DNA of 13,957 nt from Thermoplasmata archaeon (GCA_013331315.1 DUGQ01000041.1:1394-15350), one strand, 5' to 3'. Counted from the stretch's first letter, positions 1 through 8,067 are shown. The notes: generated from the letters alone by a model not told the origin. Numbers and translations are program-made.

Positions 1-657
1 GTGATCGAGGACGCCGCCCAGGCCCACGGGGCGGCGTACAGGGGCAAGAGAGCGGGCGCGCTGGGTGACATCGGTTGCTTCTCATTCTATCCCACGAAGA
101 ACATGCACGTGGGAGGGGACGGGGGGATGGTCACGACAGATGACGCGGATATCGCCGAGCTTGTGAAGAGGCTCAGACACTGCGGGAGGAAGGGGCAGTA
201 CGAGCACGACATCATCGGCTACACCGCCAGGCTCAACAGCGCGAACGCGGCGGTCGGCATCGTCCAGCTCAGGTCCCTCGAAACGTGGAACGAGCGCAGG
301 AGAAGAGTGGCATCGAAGTACCATGAATCTCTGAATGACGTGGAAGGCCTCCATCTCCCGCCGCAGCCGACCGATCAGGTTCTCCCCGTCTATCACCTTT
401 ACACTGTCCGTACCGAGATGAGGGATCAGCTCAGGAAGCATCTCGACGGGGCGGGCGTCCAGACGGGTGTCCACTACGAGATACCGATCCACCTGCAGCC
501 CATCTACCGGGAGATGTACGGCTTCTCGGAGGGGACGCTCCCGATAACCGAGAGGCTGTGCAAGGAGGTCGTCACGCTCCCGATGTTCCCGGACATGACG
601 GACGAGCAGATAGACTACGTCTGCGAGAAGACGAAGGAGTTCTTCGCAACGGGATGA
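1..657 (+). CDS. DegT/DnrJ/EryC1/StrS-family sugar aminotransferase, 5' truncated
   Basis: This is the C-terminal 218 residues of a PLP-dependent aminotransferase that puts an amino group on a keto-sugar nucleotide, as in building amino sugars for surface polysaccharides or protein glycans. The opening IEDAAQAHGA is the family segment whose Asp (residue 4) contacts the PLP ring nitrogen. FSFYPTKNM follows, with the Schiff-base lysine at residue 33, then the GGDGGMV loop. Family members are usually about 360-400 residues, so roughly 150 are missing to the left; the GTG at position 1 is an internal valine codon, not a start. The stop (655-657) overlaps the ATG of the dehydrogenase downstream, so the two are co-translated. 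Family is secure; the exact substrate cannot be read from the sequence. Confidence 0.93.
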   Translation: MIEDAAQAHGAAYRGKRAGALGDIGCFSFYPTKNMHVGGDGGMVTTDDADIAELVKRLRHCGRKGQYEHDIIGYTARLNSANAAVGIVQLRSLETWNERRRRVASKYHESLNDVEGLHLPPQPTDQVLPVYHLYTVRTEMRDQLRKHLDGAGVQTGVHYEIPIHLQPIYREMYGFSEGTLPITERLCKEVVTLPMFPDMTDEQIDYVCEKTKEFFATG

Positions 658-1610
658 TTGAAATGTCCAAGACGAAAGTCGGCGTTATTGGGACCGGATA
701 CTGGGGACGCAAGATCGTGGACGAGTACACGAAGCTGGACGGCGCGGAGCTGATAGGGGTCTCCGACCTGGACCAGAAGAACCTGGAGTTCTGCGCGGAG
801 AGATACGGCGTGAAGAACGGGTTCGACGACTACAAGGTCCTGCTGGACCAGGAGGGGCTGGCGGCGGTGAACGTTTGCACCCCGAACTCCTCGCATCACG
901 AGATATGCAGGGAGGCGCTCGAGCGGGGCAAGCATGTGCTTGTCGAGAAGCCGATCACTATGACCTCGGCGGAGGGGTGGGACCTCGTCAAGCTGGCCCA
1001 GGAGAAGGGGTTGACACTCTCCGTGGGCCATATATTTCGGTTCAACAACGCGCTCGCGGAGACGCGCAGGCTGATCGAGGAGAAGTTCTTCGGGCGGCTG
1101 TTCCTCATGGAGATGACCTGGACGAACCTCGAGAAGTCCTGGCCGGACAGGGATGTCCTGATGGACCTGGCCCCACACATGTTCGACATCCAGAACTACC
1201 TGCTCGGCAGATGGCCCTCGGAGATAACCTGCTCGGGGATGCCCTCGAGGAGGCAGTCGGGGGAGGAGACGGCCTATGTCGTCTCCAGGTTCGAGGACGG
1301 CCCCATGGCCATGGCGAACATAAGCTGGCTGGTCCCCAGGAAGACGAGGCAGATAATGCTCGTAGGGGAGACGCGGTCGGCGATGATAGACGCGGTCGCC
1401 CAGGAGGTGACCGTCTACGAGAGCGGGTACACCTACAAGCTCGGCATAGACCGCAACAACACCATCCGGGACGAGCTCGTCCACTTCCTGCGGTCCATCC
1501 AGGACCCCGAGACCGAGACGACGAACAGCGGGACCGTCGGCGTCCGGACCGTGGAGCTGATAGAGGCGGCCAAGCGGTCGATCGTCGAGAAGAAGTCCAT
1601 CGCGGTCTGA
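654..1610 (+). CDS. Gfo/Idh/MocA-family sugar(-nucleotide) dehydrogenase
   Basis: This is a 318-residue NAD(P)-dependent oxidoreductase. The N-terminal Rossmann fold carries GTGYWG at residues 13-18. The family EKP motif is at 98-100, with K99 the expected catalytic lysine, and DLAPH (D171, H175) matches the conserved Asp/His of the substrate domain. Proteins of this type oxidise a ring hydroxyl of a sugar or sugar nucleotide; next to a DegT aminotransferase the likely job is to make the 3-keto sugar that the aminotransferase then aminates, as in the WlbA/WbpB plus WbpE pairs. I chose the ATG at 654 because it forms an ATGA overlap with the upstream stop and has a purine-rich GAAGGAG about 14 bases before it. 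An in-frame ATG at 663 is the alternative; a longer reading from 558 would run deep into the aminotransferase gene and is unlikely. The substrate is inferred from context. Confidence 0.92.
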   Translation: MIEMSKTKVGVIGTGYWGRKIVDEYTKLDGAELIGVSDLDQKNLEFCAERYGVKNGFDDYKVLLDQEGLAAVNVCTPNSSHHEICREALERGKHVLVEKPITMTSAEGWDLVKLAQEKGLTLSVGHIFRFNNALAETRRLIEEKFFGRLFLMEMTWTNLEKSWPDRDVLMDLAPHMFDIQNYLLGRWPSEITCSGMPSRRQSGEETAYVVSRFEDGPMAMANISWLVPRKTRQIMLVGETRSAMIDAVAQEVTVYESGYTYKLGIDRNNTIRDELVHFLRSIQDPETETTNSGTVGVRTVELIEAAKRSIVEKKSIAV

Positions 1611-1623
1611 CAGTGCGCGCAGG

Positions 1624-1629
1624 TTTATA
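1624..1629 (+). promoter_or_regulatory. TATA box of the glycosyltransferase gene (leaderless)
   Basis: TTTATA lies with its centre about 27 bases before the ATG at 1654. Archaeal transcription normally starts about 25 bases past the box, so the transcript would begin at or next to the A of the start codon. No Shine-Dalgarno sequence precedes this ATG, which agrees with a leaderless message. Placement is seen; promoter activity is inferred. Confidence 0.55.
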
Positions 1630-1653
1630 GTCGCCAAGAGGATTATCCAGCCG

Positions 1654-2787
1654 ATGGCCTCGACCCTGATGCTGCTCTCCAACCCGCATCGGCCGGACCC
1701 GCGAGTCCTGAGAGAGGCCCGTGCCCTGATGGAGGCGGGCATAGGAGTCCGCCTCGTCGCGTGGGACAGGGAGGGGGGCAGGCCTGAGAGGGCGGTCGAG
1801 GAGGGCGTAGAGGTCATCAGACTCGGGCCCAGGTCCGCGTACAGATCGTTCTCCCAGGTCGCGCCGGGCCTGCTGAGGTTCTGGGCCAGGGCGGCGAGAG
1901 TCGCCAGGAGGCTCGATTTCGACGTCGTGCACTGTCACGACTTCGACACACTCCCGTTGGGTCTAACGGTGGCGAGGCTCAGCGGGAAGCCGCTCATACT
2001 CGACGCCCACGACATCTACTCGCTGATGATAGTGGGCGAATCCCCGATCGTGGGTCGGATGCTGTGGCCAGTGGAGAGATGGATGGCCTCCAAGACGGAC
2101 CGCCTGATCACGACCAACGAGACCATGGCTCAGATGCTGTCCAGTAGGGTCGGGGCAGCGCCGGCGATAGTGACGAACAGCCCCGACACCGCGGTGCTGT
2201 CCGGTCACTCCAGGGAGGACACGCGCAAGAAACACGGGCTCACTGGCTTCGTCGTCTCCTACTTCGGCTCGCTCGAGCCCGGGCGAGCGGTCGAGGAGCT
2301 GGCGACCGCGTTCTCCCCCGGGGATGGCATCACAGTCGTGATCGGCGGCAACGGGACCCTGAGGCCGACGGTCGAGAGAGCCGCGATGGACAACCCGTCA
2401 GTCAGGTTCTTGGGGACCTTGGGCACCGACGAGGTGCTGAGGATAACCGACGCCAGCGACATCGTTCCGGTGATGTACGACCCGTCGAACCCCAAGTACA
2501 GAATCTGCACCCCGATAAAGGTGCTCGAGGCGATGGCCTGCGGGAGGCCGATGATAACCACGAAGGGGCTGGACATATCGGAGACCGTCGAGGGCGTCGG
2601 ATGCGGAATGGTAATACAATACGACCGGGAGGAGCTGGCGAAGACCATCAGGGAGGCCGCTCGGTCCCCGGACACGCTCGCCGAGATGGGGAGGAGAGGC
2701 AGAGACTACTTCGATAGGAAACTCGGGTGGGAGGCCTCGAGGACCGCCCTCACGGGGGTCTATAGGGCCCTCCTGGGCCCTATGTGA
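1654..2787 (+). CDS. GT4-like (GT-B fold) glycosyltransferase
   Basis: This is a 377-residue glycosyltransferase of the group 1 type, a cytoplasmic or membrane-associated enzyme that moves a sugar from a nucleotide donor to a glycan or lipid acceptor. The N-terminal half has the acceptor-domain pattern: SNPHRPDPRV near the start, HCHDFDTLP at 93-101 and DAHDIY at 118-123. The C-terminal half has YFGSLEPGR (about 203-211) opening the donor domain, then PSNPKYRICTPIKVLEAMACGRP around 278-299. E292 is the second glutamate of the EX7E element; the position eight residues earlier is isoleucine, so the first glutamate is absent, as in a subgroup of these enzymes that carries a YR..sP.K..E pattern. 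It follows the dehydrogenase after 43 bases with its own TATA box. No transmembrane segment is evident. Donor and acceptor are unknown. Confidence 0.88.
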   Translation: MASTLMLLSNPHRPDPRVLREARALMEAGIGVRLVAWDREGGRPERAVEEGVEVIRLGPRSAYRSFSQVAPGLLRFWARAARVARRLDFDVVHCHDFDTLPLGLTVARLSGKPLILDAHDIYSLMIVGESPIVGRMLWPVERWMASKTDRLITTNETMAQMLSSRVGAAPAIVTNSPDTAVLSGHSREDTRKKHGLTGFVVSYFGSLEPGRAVEELATAFSPGDGITVVIGGNGTLRPTVERAAMDNPSVRFLGTLGTDEVLRITDASDIVPVMYDPSNPKYRICTPIKVLEAMACGRPMITTKGLDISETVEGVGCGMVIQYDREELAKTIREAARSPDTLAEMGRRGRDYFDRKLGWEASRTALTGVYRALLGPM

Positions 2788-2796
2788 TTGTCGCTG

Positions 2797-2834
2797 GCGA
2801 GAAGTATTATATACTCGCTAGACCATTTTTATTA
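2797..2834 (+). promoter_or_regulatory. smc promoter region with two TATA-like elements
   Basis: TTATATA at 2807-2813 is the best TATA match in the window and predicts a start near 2837, which would give a leader of about 100 bases before the smc ATG. A second AT run, TTTTTATTA at 2826-2834, could instead start RNA near 2855, or could act as a T-rich terminator for the glycosyltransferase gene. The first box sits between GCGAG (2797-2801) and CTCGC (2814-2818). Which element is used cannot be decided from sequence. Confidence 0.5.
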
Positions 2835-2837
2835 TGC

Positions 2838-2855
2838 GTCCGACAGATGTCGGAC
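2838..2855. repeat. 18-base palindrome in the smc leader
   Basis: GTCCGACA and TGTCGGAC are perfect inverted 8-base arms separated by GA. As RNA this folds as a 7-bp GC-rich stem capped by AGAU; as DNA it is the size of a dimeric repressor site. If transcription starts from the 2807 box, the palindrome forms the extreme 5' end of the smc transcript; if from the 2826 box, it covers the region between TATA box and start site. Either position could affect expression of smc-scpA-scpB. The symmetry is seen; the function is inferred. Confidence 0.6.
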
Positions 2856-2867
2856 CAACGGGATGGG

Positions 2868-2883
2868 ATGCAGAGAACTGCGT
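2868..2883 (+). repeat. Second stem-loop in the smc leader
   Basis: ATGCAG and CTGCGT pair as a 6-bp stem (one G-U) around an AGAA loop, 12 bases after the first palindrome. The linker between the two carries GGGATGGG. Two hairpins in a row ahead of a start codon would give the smc mRNA a structured 5' leader. A 6-bp stem alone can arise by chance. Confidence 0.35.
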
Positions 2884-2938
2884 GCTTTAGACCTCAACAC
2901 CACGACATGTTTTCTCGTCCTCAATGGGGTCGGTTGCG

Positions 2939-5900
2939 ATGCACCTAAAGGAGATAGAGCTTGAGAACTTCAAGTCATTCGCCAAGAGGACCAGGATACC
3001 GCTTCTTGAGGGATACACCGCCGTGACGGGGCCGAACGGGGCAGGCAAGTCGAACATATCCGACGCCATACTGTTCGTGCTCGGGCCGAAGAGCTCCAGG
3101 GTCATACGCGCGGGAAGACTCACGGACCTCATATTCAACGGGGGGAAGGAGAAGCGTCCCGCCAAGGAGTGCAAGGTGAGCCTGCACTTCGACAACTCTG
3201 ACAGGCTGATCCCGATCGAATCGAACGACGTCAAGCTGACCAGGCTCGTCAGGACCTCGGACACCGTTGAGGGATACTACTCGTACTACTACGTCAACGA
3301 CAGGAAGTCCTCGCTTGGGGAGTTCGACAACCTCCTCGCGAACGCGAGGATAAGCGCGGACGGGTACAACTTCGTCCAGCAGGGGGACATCACCCGCATA
3401 GTCGAGATGACCAACCTCGAGAGGAGGAGGATCCTCGACGACATAGCTGGGATCACGAAGTTCGACGAGGACATCCAGTCCGCCGAGAAGGAGCGACTGA
3501 CGGCGGAGGAGAACATCAACCGGCTGTCGATCATCCTCGACGAGATCAAGAAGCAGATGAAGCAGCTAGAGACAGACCGAGAGGGCGCGCTGAAGTACAA
3601 GGACCTGCACGACCGGCTCTCGCTCGCGAAGGCGTCTCTCGCGATGAAGAACAAGGAGGCGGTGGATCGCGAGATATCGTCCTACAAGGAGCAGGTGACG
3701 ACATACACGCAGGAGAGCACGAAGGCGGAGGAGAAGAGGCGCGAACTCCAGGAGGAGCTCGAGAGCGTCTCGAACGAGCTCACGGAGGTCGAGAACGAGA
3801 TCGCGGAGCGGGGAGGCGAGGAGGCCAGGGAGATCAAGGAGAAGATAGACAACCTTAGGATCGAGATCGCCCGCGCGAAGGACGCCTGCTCCAACTCCGA
3901 GGACATGATCGAGTCACTGAAGGAGACCCGAGAGGCGCAGGAAGAGGACCTCAAGGCGGTGAAGGACGACATCGCCTCTCTGCAGGAACGGTTGGAGCCA
4001 ATCAAGAAGGAGCACAAAGAGAAGTCGGAAGAACTCGCTTCGTGCAGGAGCGAGCTCCAGGGTCACCAGGACAGGATATCCAAGACGGACTCCGAGCTCA
4101 ACAGCCTCCAGAAGGAGGTGCTTGAACTCAGCGTCGGCATCGGCTCGAAGGAGGAGAAGGTCCACGCCCTCAGACTTGAGGAGGACCGTCAGAACGAGCG
4201 GCTGGCGCGCATCAAGATCGACATCGCTAACCTGGAAGAGACGAAGAAGACCTACGAGTTCGAACTCAAGGATTCGGAATGGTCGGTCAAGGAACTGAAG
4301 AGCGAGACCAAGACATCATCCATGGGGCTCAAGAAGGTCCAGGAGGAATACTACGCGGAGAGGAACCGCGAGAAGAAGCTCCTGAAGCAGTCCGAGGACT
4401 TGGAGAACGCGGTCAAGTCGCTCACGCGCGAGTACAACCAGATGAAGGCCGAGGCGGAGGCGGCGGACATGGTCCGCAAGGGCTACAACTCGGCTACCAT
4501 GCGTCTCCTCGAGGCAAGGGACAAGGGAGATATCAAGGGCATTCACGGCACCGTCGCGGAGCTCGCGGACGTCGAGGAGGAGTACGAGACCGCCTTGAAC
4601 GTGGCCGCGGGCAACAGGATGCAGTCGATCGTCGTGGACACTGACCAGGTGGCCGCGCAGTGCATCGACTACCTCAAGAAGAACAAGCTGGGCAGGGCGA
4701 CGTTCCTACCCCTCAACAAGATGCTGGACGGGAGGCCGAGGGGCAAGGCGCTCATGGCGTCCAAGACCTCGCTCGGCTTCGCGATAGACCTCATACGGTT
4801 CGACGAGGAATATAGGACCGCGTTCTGGTTCGTCTTCGGCGACACGGTTGTGGTCAAGAACCTCGCCGAGGCCAGGAAGCTAATGGGCGGCGTGAGGCTC
4901 GTCACGCTCGAGGGCGAGCTCGCTGAGGCTAGCGGAGCGATGGTCGGAGGCACGTTGGACGCGAACCTCGTCAAGTTCGGGGCGCCGTCCGAGAGCAGGA
5001 TCGAGAAGAAGGCGTCCGAACTCAGGGACGCGACAGAGCAGTCCGAGAAGGTACGGGTCGAGCTGTCCGGGCTCCGGGCCAAGCTGGTCGAGCTCGAGGG
5101 GCAGATCAGGGACTCGACCACCAAGGACAGCGGCGAGAGCGTGAGGATAAGCTCCCTCGAGACCAAGATGAAGGAGTTCAAGCAGAAGCTGGACTCGACC
5201 GAGAAGGAGATAGACGCCAAGAACAAGGAGCTGTCGGACTGCCTCGACCTGATCGAGAAGGTGAAGCAGGACGTCACGCGGCTCGACGAGGACCTCGAGA
5301 AGGCACGGAAGAGCAAGAGCGCGAAGGACAAGAAGCTCATGGAGGCGACGCCTCAGGAGCTGTCCCAGAGGCTCAAGGAGCTGGAGAAGCGCATACTGGA
5401 GCTCTCCAACGATACAGCGACCCTCAACTCTGACATCCAGACGATCACCAAGCAGATAGAGCTGGTCAACTCGAGGAGGAAGGAGATCGAGGAGTCGATA
5501 TCCGGCACGGACTCCCGAGTCGAGGAGCTCCGCTCCAAGGGAGAGGAGAGCGAGGAGAACCAGGCGAAGTACGAGACCGAGCTCAAGGCGCTCCTCAGCA
5601 TGGAACGCTCGATGGGGGACAAGCTCAACACCCTCAGGAACAAGAGGGACTCACTGTACAAGAAGAAGACAGAGACCGAGGGCGCGATAGAGAAGGTGCA
5701 GACGAAGATACAGACGAACGGGGACTTCGTACTGAGCCTTCAGACGAAGCTCGTGGACGCGGAGACCAGGCTCAAGGAGGCAGAGGCGGAGGCCGCGCAG
5801 TTCGCGTCGGTCGAACTCCCCGACACCATTCCTCCCGCGGACGAGCTGAGAAGGGCCGTCGCGGACTGCGAGAGACAGATGAACTCGCTCGGAGCGGTCA

Positions 5901-6547
5901 ACCTCAAGGCCATAGACGAATACGAGGATAGGAAGACCAGGTTCGACGAGATCAAGTCAGAGGTTGGCCAGCTGACCAAGCAGAAGAGCAACCTGATAAA
6001 GCTTGTCGACGAGCTCAACGCGAAGAAGAAGCTCGGGTTCCAGAAGATATTCGTGGCGATCAACGAGAACTTCAAGAAGACATTCTCGGAGCTCTCCGGC
6101 GGTGGCGAGGCCGAGCTGCTCCTGGAGAACGAGGAGGACCCGCTCGCTGGAGGGCTGATAATCAAGGCCAGGCCGAAGGACAAGAAGTTCGTCAGGATGG
6201 AGGCTCTCTCGGGAGGCGAGAAGAGCATGACGGCGCTCTCGTTCATATTCGCCATACAGGCCTTCGAGCCGTCGCCGTTCTACCTGCTGGACGAGGTGGA
6301 CATGTTCCTCGATGGCGTCAACGCCGAGAACGTCTCCAGGGCCGTCAAGCGCAGCTCCAAGAACGCGCAGTTCATCCAGATCTCGCTCAGGAAGGTGACA
6401 CTCAACGACGCCGACCACATAATCGGCGTGACGATGCAGCGCGAGGGCGTCTCGGACGTGATCATGAAGCCAAACGTCGGCGCCGAGATGGAGATGGGCC
6501 CACCGACGGAGGAACCACTCCCCAACGAACCACAGGAGGCCGCGTAG
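2939..6547 (+). CDS. smc: Chromosome segregation ATPase SMC
   Basis: This is a 1202-residue SMC protein, full length for the family; it dimerises through its hinge and, with ScpA and ScpB, forms the DNA-entrapping complex that compacts and separates chromosomes. Walker A is GPNGAGKS at 31-38. A long heptad coiled coil rich in E, K, R and L runs from about 165 to 500, the hinge lies at about 525-680 (including GIHGTVAEL and SGAMVGGTL), and a second coiled coil runs to about 1000. The C-terminal ATPase half has the signature LSGGEK starting at L1090 and Walker B YLLDEVD with D1118 and the catalytic glutamate E1119. It ends in a short acidic, proline-rich tail. ATGs at 2924 and 2939 are both possible: neither has a clear ribosome site, and I prefer 2939 because MHLKEIELENFKSF matches the family's usual first residues. 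The stop is 2 bases before scpA. Confidence 0.97.
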   Translation: MHLKEIELENFKSFAKRTRIPLLEGYTAVTGPNGAGKSNISDAILFVLGPKSSRVIRAGRLTDLIFNGGKEKRPAKECKVSLHFDNSDRLIPIESNDVKLTRLVRTSDTVEGYYSYYYVNDRKSSLGEFDNLLANARISADGYNFVQQGDITRIVEMTNLERRRILDDIAGITKFDEDIQSAEKERLTAEENINRLSIILDEIKKQMKQLETDREGALKYKDLHDRLSLAKASLAMKNKEAVDREISSYKEQVTTYTQESTKAEEKRRELQEELESVSNELTEVENEIAERGGEEAREIKEKIDNLRIEIARAKDACSNSEDMIESLKETREAQEEDLKAVKDDIASLQERLEPIKKEHKEKSEELASCRSELQGHQDRISKTDSELNSLQKEVLELSVGIGSKEEKVHALRLEEDRQNERLARIKIDIANLEETKKTYEFELKDSEWSVKELKSETKTSSMGLKKVQEEYYAERNREKKLLKQSEDLENAVKSLTREYNQMKAEAEAADMVRKGYNSATMRLLEARDKGDIKGIHGTVAELADVEEEYETALNVAAGNRMQSIVVDTDQVAAQCIDYLKKNKLGRATFLPLNKMLDGRPRGKALMASKTSLGFAIDLIRFDEEYRTAFWFVFGDTVVVKNLAEARKLMGGVRLVTLEGELAEASGAMVGGTLDANLVKFGAPSESRIEKKASELRDATEQSEKVRVELSGLRAKLVELEGQIRDSTTKDSGESVRISSLETKMKEFKQKLDSTEKEIDAKNKELSDCLDLIEKVKQDVTRLDEDLEKARKSKSAKDKKLMEATPQELSQRLKELEKRILELSNDTATLNSDIQTITKQIELVNSRRKEIEESISGTDSRVEELRSKGEESEENQAKYETELKALLSMERSMGDKLNTLRNKRDSLYKKKTETEGAIEKVQTKIQTNGDFVLSLQTKLVDAETRLKEAEAEAAQFASVELPDTIPPADELRRAVADCERQMNSLGAVNLKAIDEYEDRKTRFDEIKSEVGQLTKQKSNLIKLVDELNAKKKLGFQKIFVAINENFKKTFSELSGGGEAELLLENEEDPLAGGLIIKARPKDKKFVRMEALSGGEKSMTALSFIFAIQAFEPSPFYLLDEVDMFLDGVNAENVSRAVKRSSKNAQFIQISLRKVTLNDADHIIGVTMQREGVSDVIMKPNVGAEMEMGPPTEEPLPNEPQEAA

Positions 6548-6549
6548 AC

Positions 6550-7476
6550 ATGATGGCAGCGGAGACCAACTTCGGGAACATTATCAACCACCTGATGTAC
6601 GAGAGGGCGATGATCGACGACAACGAGGATCTGCAGACCAAGATAGGGAGGTACGTCAAGATCGCGGAGGAGATGCAGCGCGGCACCCTCGTGCCCTCCG
6701 ACGACCCGTTCGAGAGGTGCGTCACGCAGACCTTCGAGCTGGTCGTCCAGCAGCAGTTCAACCCGTGGGACATCAACCTGATAGAGTTCTCCAAGATGTA
6801 CCTGGCCAAGGTGAGGAAGGCGACCGATGTCAACCTCATCATCGCCGGCAAGATAGTATACATGGCATGGGAGATACTGCGGCTTCAGAGCGACTTCGCC
6901 GTGGTCCGGGCGGACAGGCCGGAGACGTGCGAGCTGGCCTTCGACGGAATGGACCCGGCCGGCTTCGACCTGTTCTCCGAACCGTTCGACCTCTCGGGCG
7001 GTGAGGCACTCCTGTACCGCGAGGAGATGCCCATCGACGAGAGGATACGCAGAAGGGCTGAACGCCCTGTCACTTTGATCGACCTCCTCGACGCCTTCGA
7101 GGAGGCGAAGAAGGAATCGGACATCAAGCCGGAGCTCGCAAGGTTCATGAAGAAGTACCGCAGACCCGACTTCGACGACAAGTCGCACAAGGAGAGCCTC
7201 GAAGAGGACATCGCCGACGTGTGGGAGAGGATCCAACGATTCGGAAGCGGCCCCATACCAGCGTCCGACCTGTACCACGCCGGAAGGGAGGACAGGATCA
7301 CCGTGCTCGTCGCGATGCTCTTCCTCGCCAAGATGGGCAAGGTGCACATCTGGCAGGAGAAACCGCCTTTCGGCGAGATCTTTCTCGAGGTGAAGGTTCC
7401 GTGGGACATAGCGCAGCTTGAGGACTCGGCGGTGGTGGAAGAGGTCCAGGCCGAAAAGGTAGCGCAGGTCAAGTGA
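6550..7476 (+). CDS. scpA: Segregation and condensation protein A (kleisin)
   Basis: This is the 308-residue kleisin subunit that bridges the two SMC heads and binds ScpB. The conserved N-terminal part includes the QQQFNPWDINLIEFSKMYL stretch at about 73-91, a strong ScpA match, followed by the helix that contacts the SMC neck. The middle is charged and linker-like, and the C-terminal part from about 235 is a small winged-helix-like region that would bind the SMC head. The start lies 2 bases after the smc stop; a second ATG follows directly (6553), so the N-terminus could be one residue shorter. Its last four bases overlap the scpB start as GTGA. Operon position and motif together make the call firm. 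Confidence 0.94.
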   Translation: MMAAETNFGNIINHLMYERAMIDDNEDLQTKIGRYVKIAEEMQRGTLVPSDDPFERCVTQTFELVVQQQFNPWDINLIEFSKMYLAKVRKATDVNLIIAGKIVYMAWEILRLQSDFAVVRADRPETCELAFDGMDPAGFDLFSEPFDLSGGEALLYREEMPIDERIRRRAERPVTLIDLLDAFEEAKKESDIKPELARFMKKYRRPDFDDKSHKESLEEDIADVWERIQRFGSGPIPASDLYHAGREDRITVLVAMLFLAKMGKVHIWQEKPPFGEIFLEVKVPWDIAQLEDSAVVEEVQAEKVAQVK

Positions 7477-7985
7477 AGAGCGAGAGGATTGTCGAGGCCG
7501 CGCTCTTCTCCGCGGCGGGGCCGGTGACGGTTACGGAGCTGAAGGAGGCCTCGGGGTTGGATGTGAGGACGATACGTTCCGCCCTGAAGAACCTCGCGGA
7601 CGAGTACAACAGCTCGGACAGGGCGATAGAGATAGCGAAGATGGGGCCGAGATACGCCATGCAGGTGAAGAAGGAGTACTCGACTCCTGCTGCGAAACTT
7701 GCGGAGCTGAGCGTGCCGAAGGACGTGCTGAAGACGGCATCTCTGATCGCCTACTACCAGCCTATTCTACAGAGCAAGCTCTCCGAACTCCTCGGCAGCA
7801 AAGTATACGGTCATGTGCGGACGCTCGATGAGCTCGGTCTGATAAGATGCAGGCCGAAGAAGAACAGCGTCCAGCTGACGACGACCAAGAAATTCATCGA
7901 GACCTTCGGCATCGACGCGCGCTCGCGGGATGAAGTCAAGGCATGGATAGAGGGCGAGCTCTCCAAGAAGAACGGAAAATCGTAG
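7473..7985 (+). CDS. scpB: Segregation and condensation protein B (ScpB)
   Basis: This 170-residue protein has the two tandem winged-helix domains of ScpB, the partner that clamps the central part of ScpA. The first (about 1-75) begins ERIVEAALFSAAGPVTVTELKEASG. The second (about 80-155) contains LKTASLIAYYQPILQSKLSELLGSKVYGHVRTLDELGLI, the best conserved part of the family. It starts with GTG inside the scpA stop (GTGA), so translation is coupled to scpA. It is shorter than most bacterial ScpB proteins and ends soon after the second domain, with a basic tail. Confidence 0.93.
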   Translation: MKSERIVEAALFSAAGPVTVTELKEASGLDVRTIRSALKNLADEYNSSDRAIEIAKMGPRYAMQVKKEYSTPAAKLAELSVPKDVLKTASLIAYYQPILQSKLSELLGSKVYGHVRTLDELGLIRCRPKKNSVQLTTTKKFIETFGIDARSRDEVKAWIEGELSKKNGKS

Positions 7986-8029
7986 GTTCGGCTAGCCATC
8001 GATTCGTCTCGGGCCATCTGAAAGAAAAG

Positions 8030-8036
8030 CTTTAAG
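8030..8036 (+). promoter_or_regulatory. TATA-like element of the Lsm gene
   Basis: CTTTAAG follows a purine-rich AAAGAAAAG stretch that could serve as the TFB recognition element. It predicts an RNA start near 8059, about 9 bases before the ATG at 8068, with GGTTGA just ahead of that codon. The surrounding bases form a short AAAGCTTT palindrome (8026-8033). Confidence 0.45.
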
Positions 8037-8067
8037 TCAACACTCGGCATTGACCAGGTTGATATCA

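Noticed and set aside
615..1817. Long 400-codon open frame on the minus strand
   Set aside because: It covers the dehydrogenase gene antisense, its translation shows no family motif, and it is rich in Arg, Leu, Pro and Gly as expected from high-GC shadow frames. The plus-strand protein has clear motifs.
2788..2938. A tRNA or known structured RNA ahead of smc
   Set aside because: No T-arm consensus (GGTTCRANTCC) and no acceptor stem could be found; only two short hairpins are visible, so I report them as leader structure, not as an RNA gene.
6280..7347. 355-codon minus-strand frame opposite scpA
   Set aside because: It is antisense to a well supported scpA and has biased composition (Leu, Val, Glu, Arg, His) with no recognisable domain.
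7990..7997. GGCTAGCC palindrome between scpB and the Lsm gene
   Set aside because: An 8-base palindrome without a loop or T-run is expected by chance in GC-rich DNA and has no clear place relative to the promoter.
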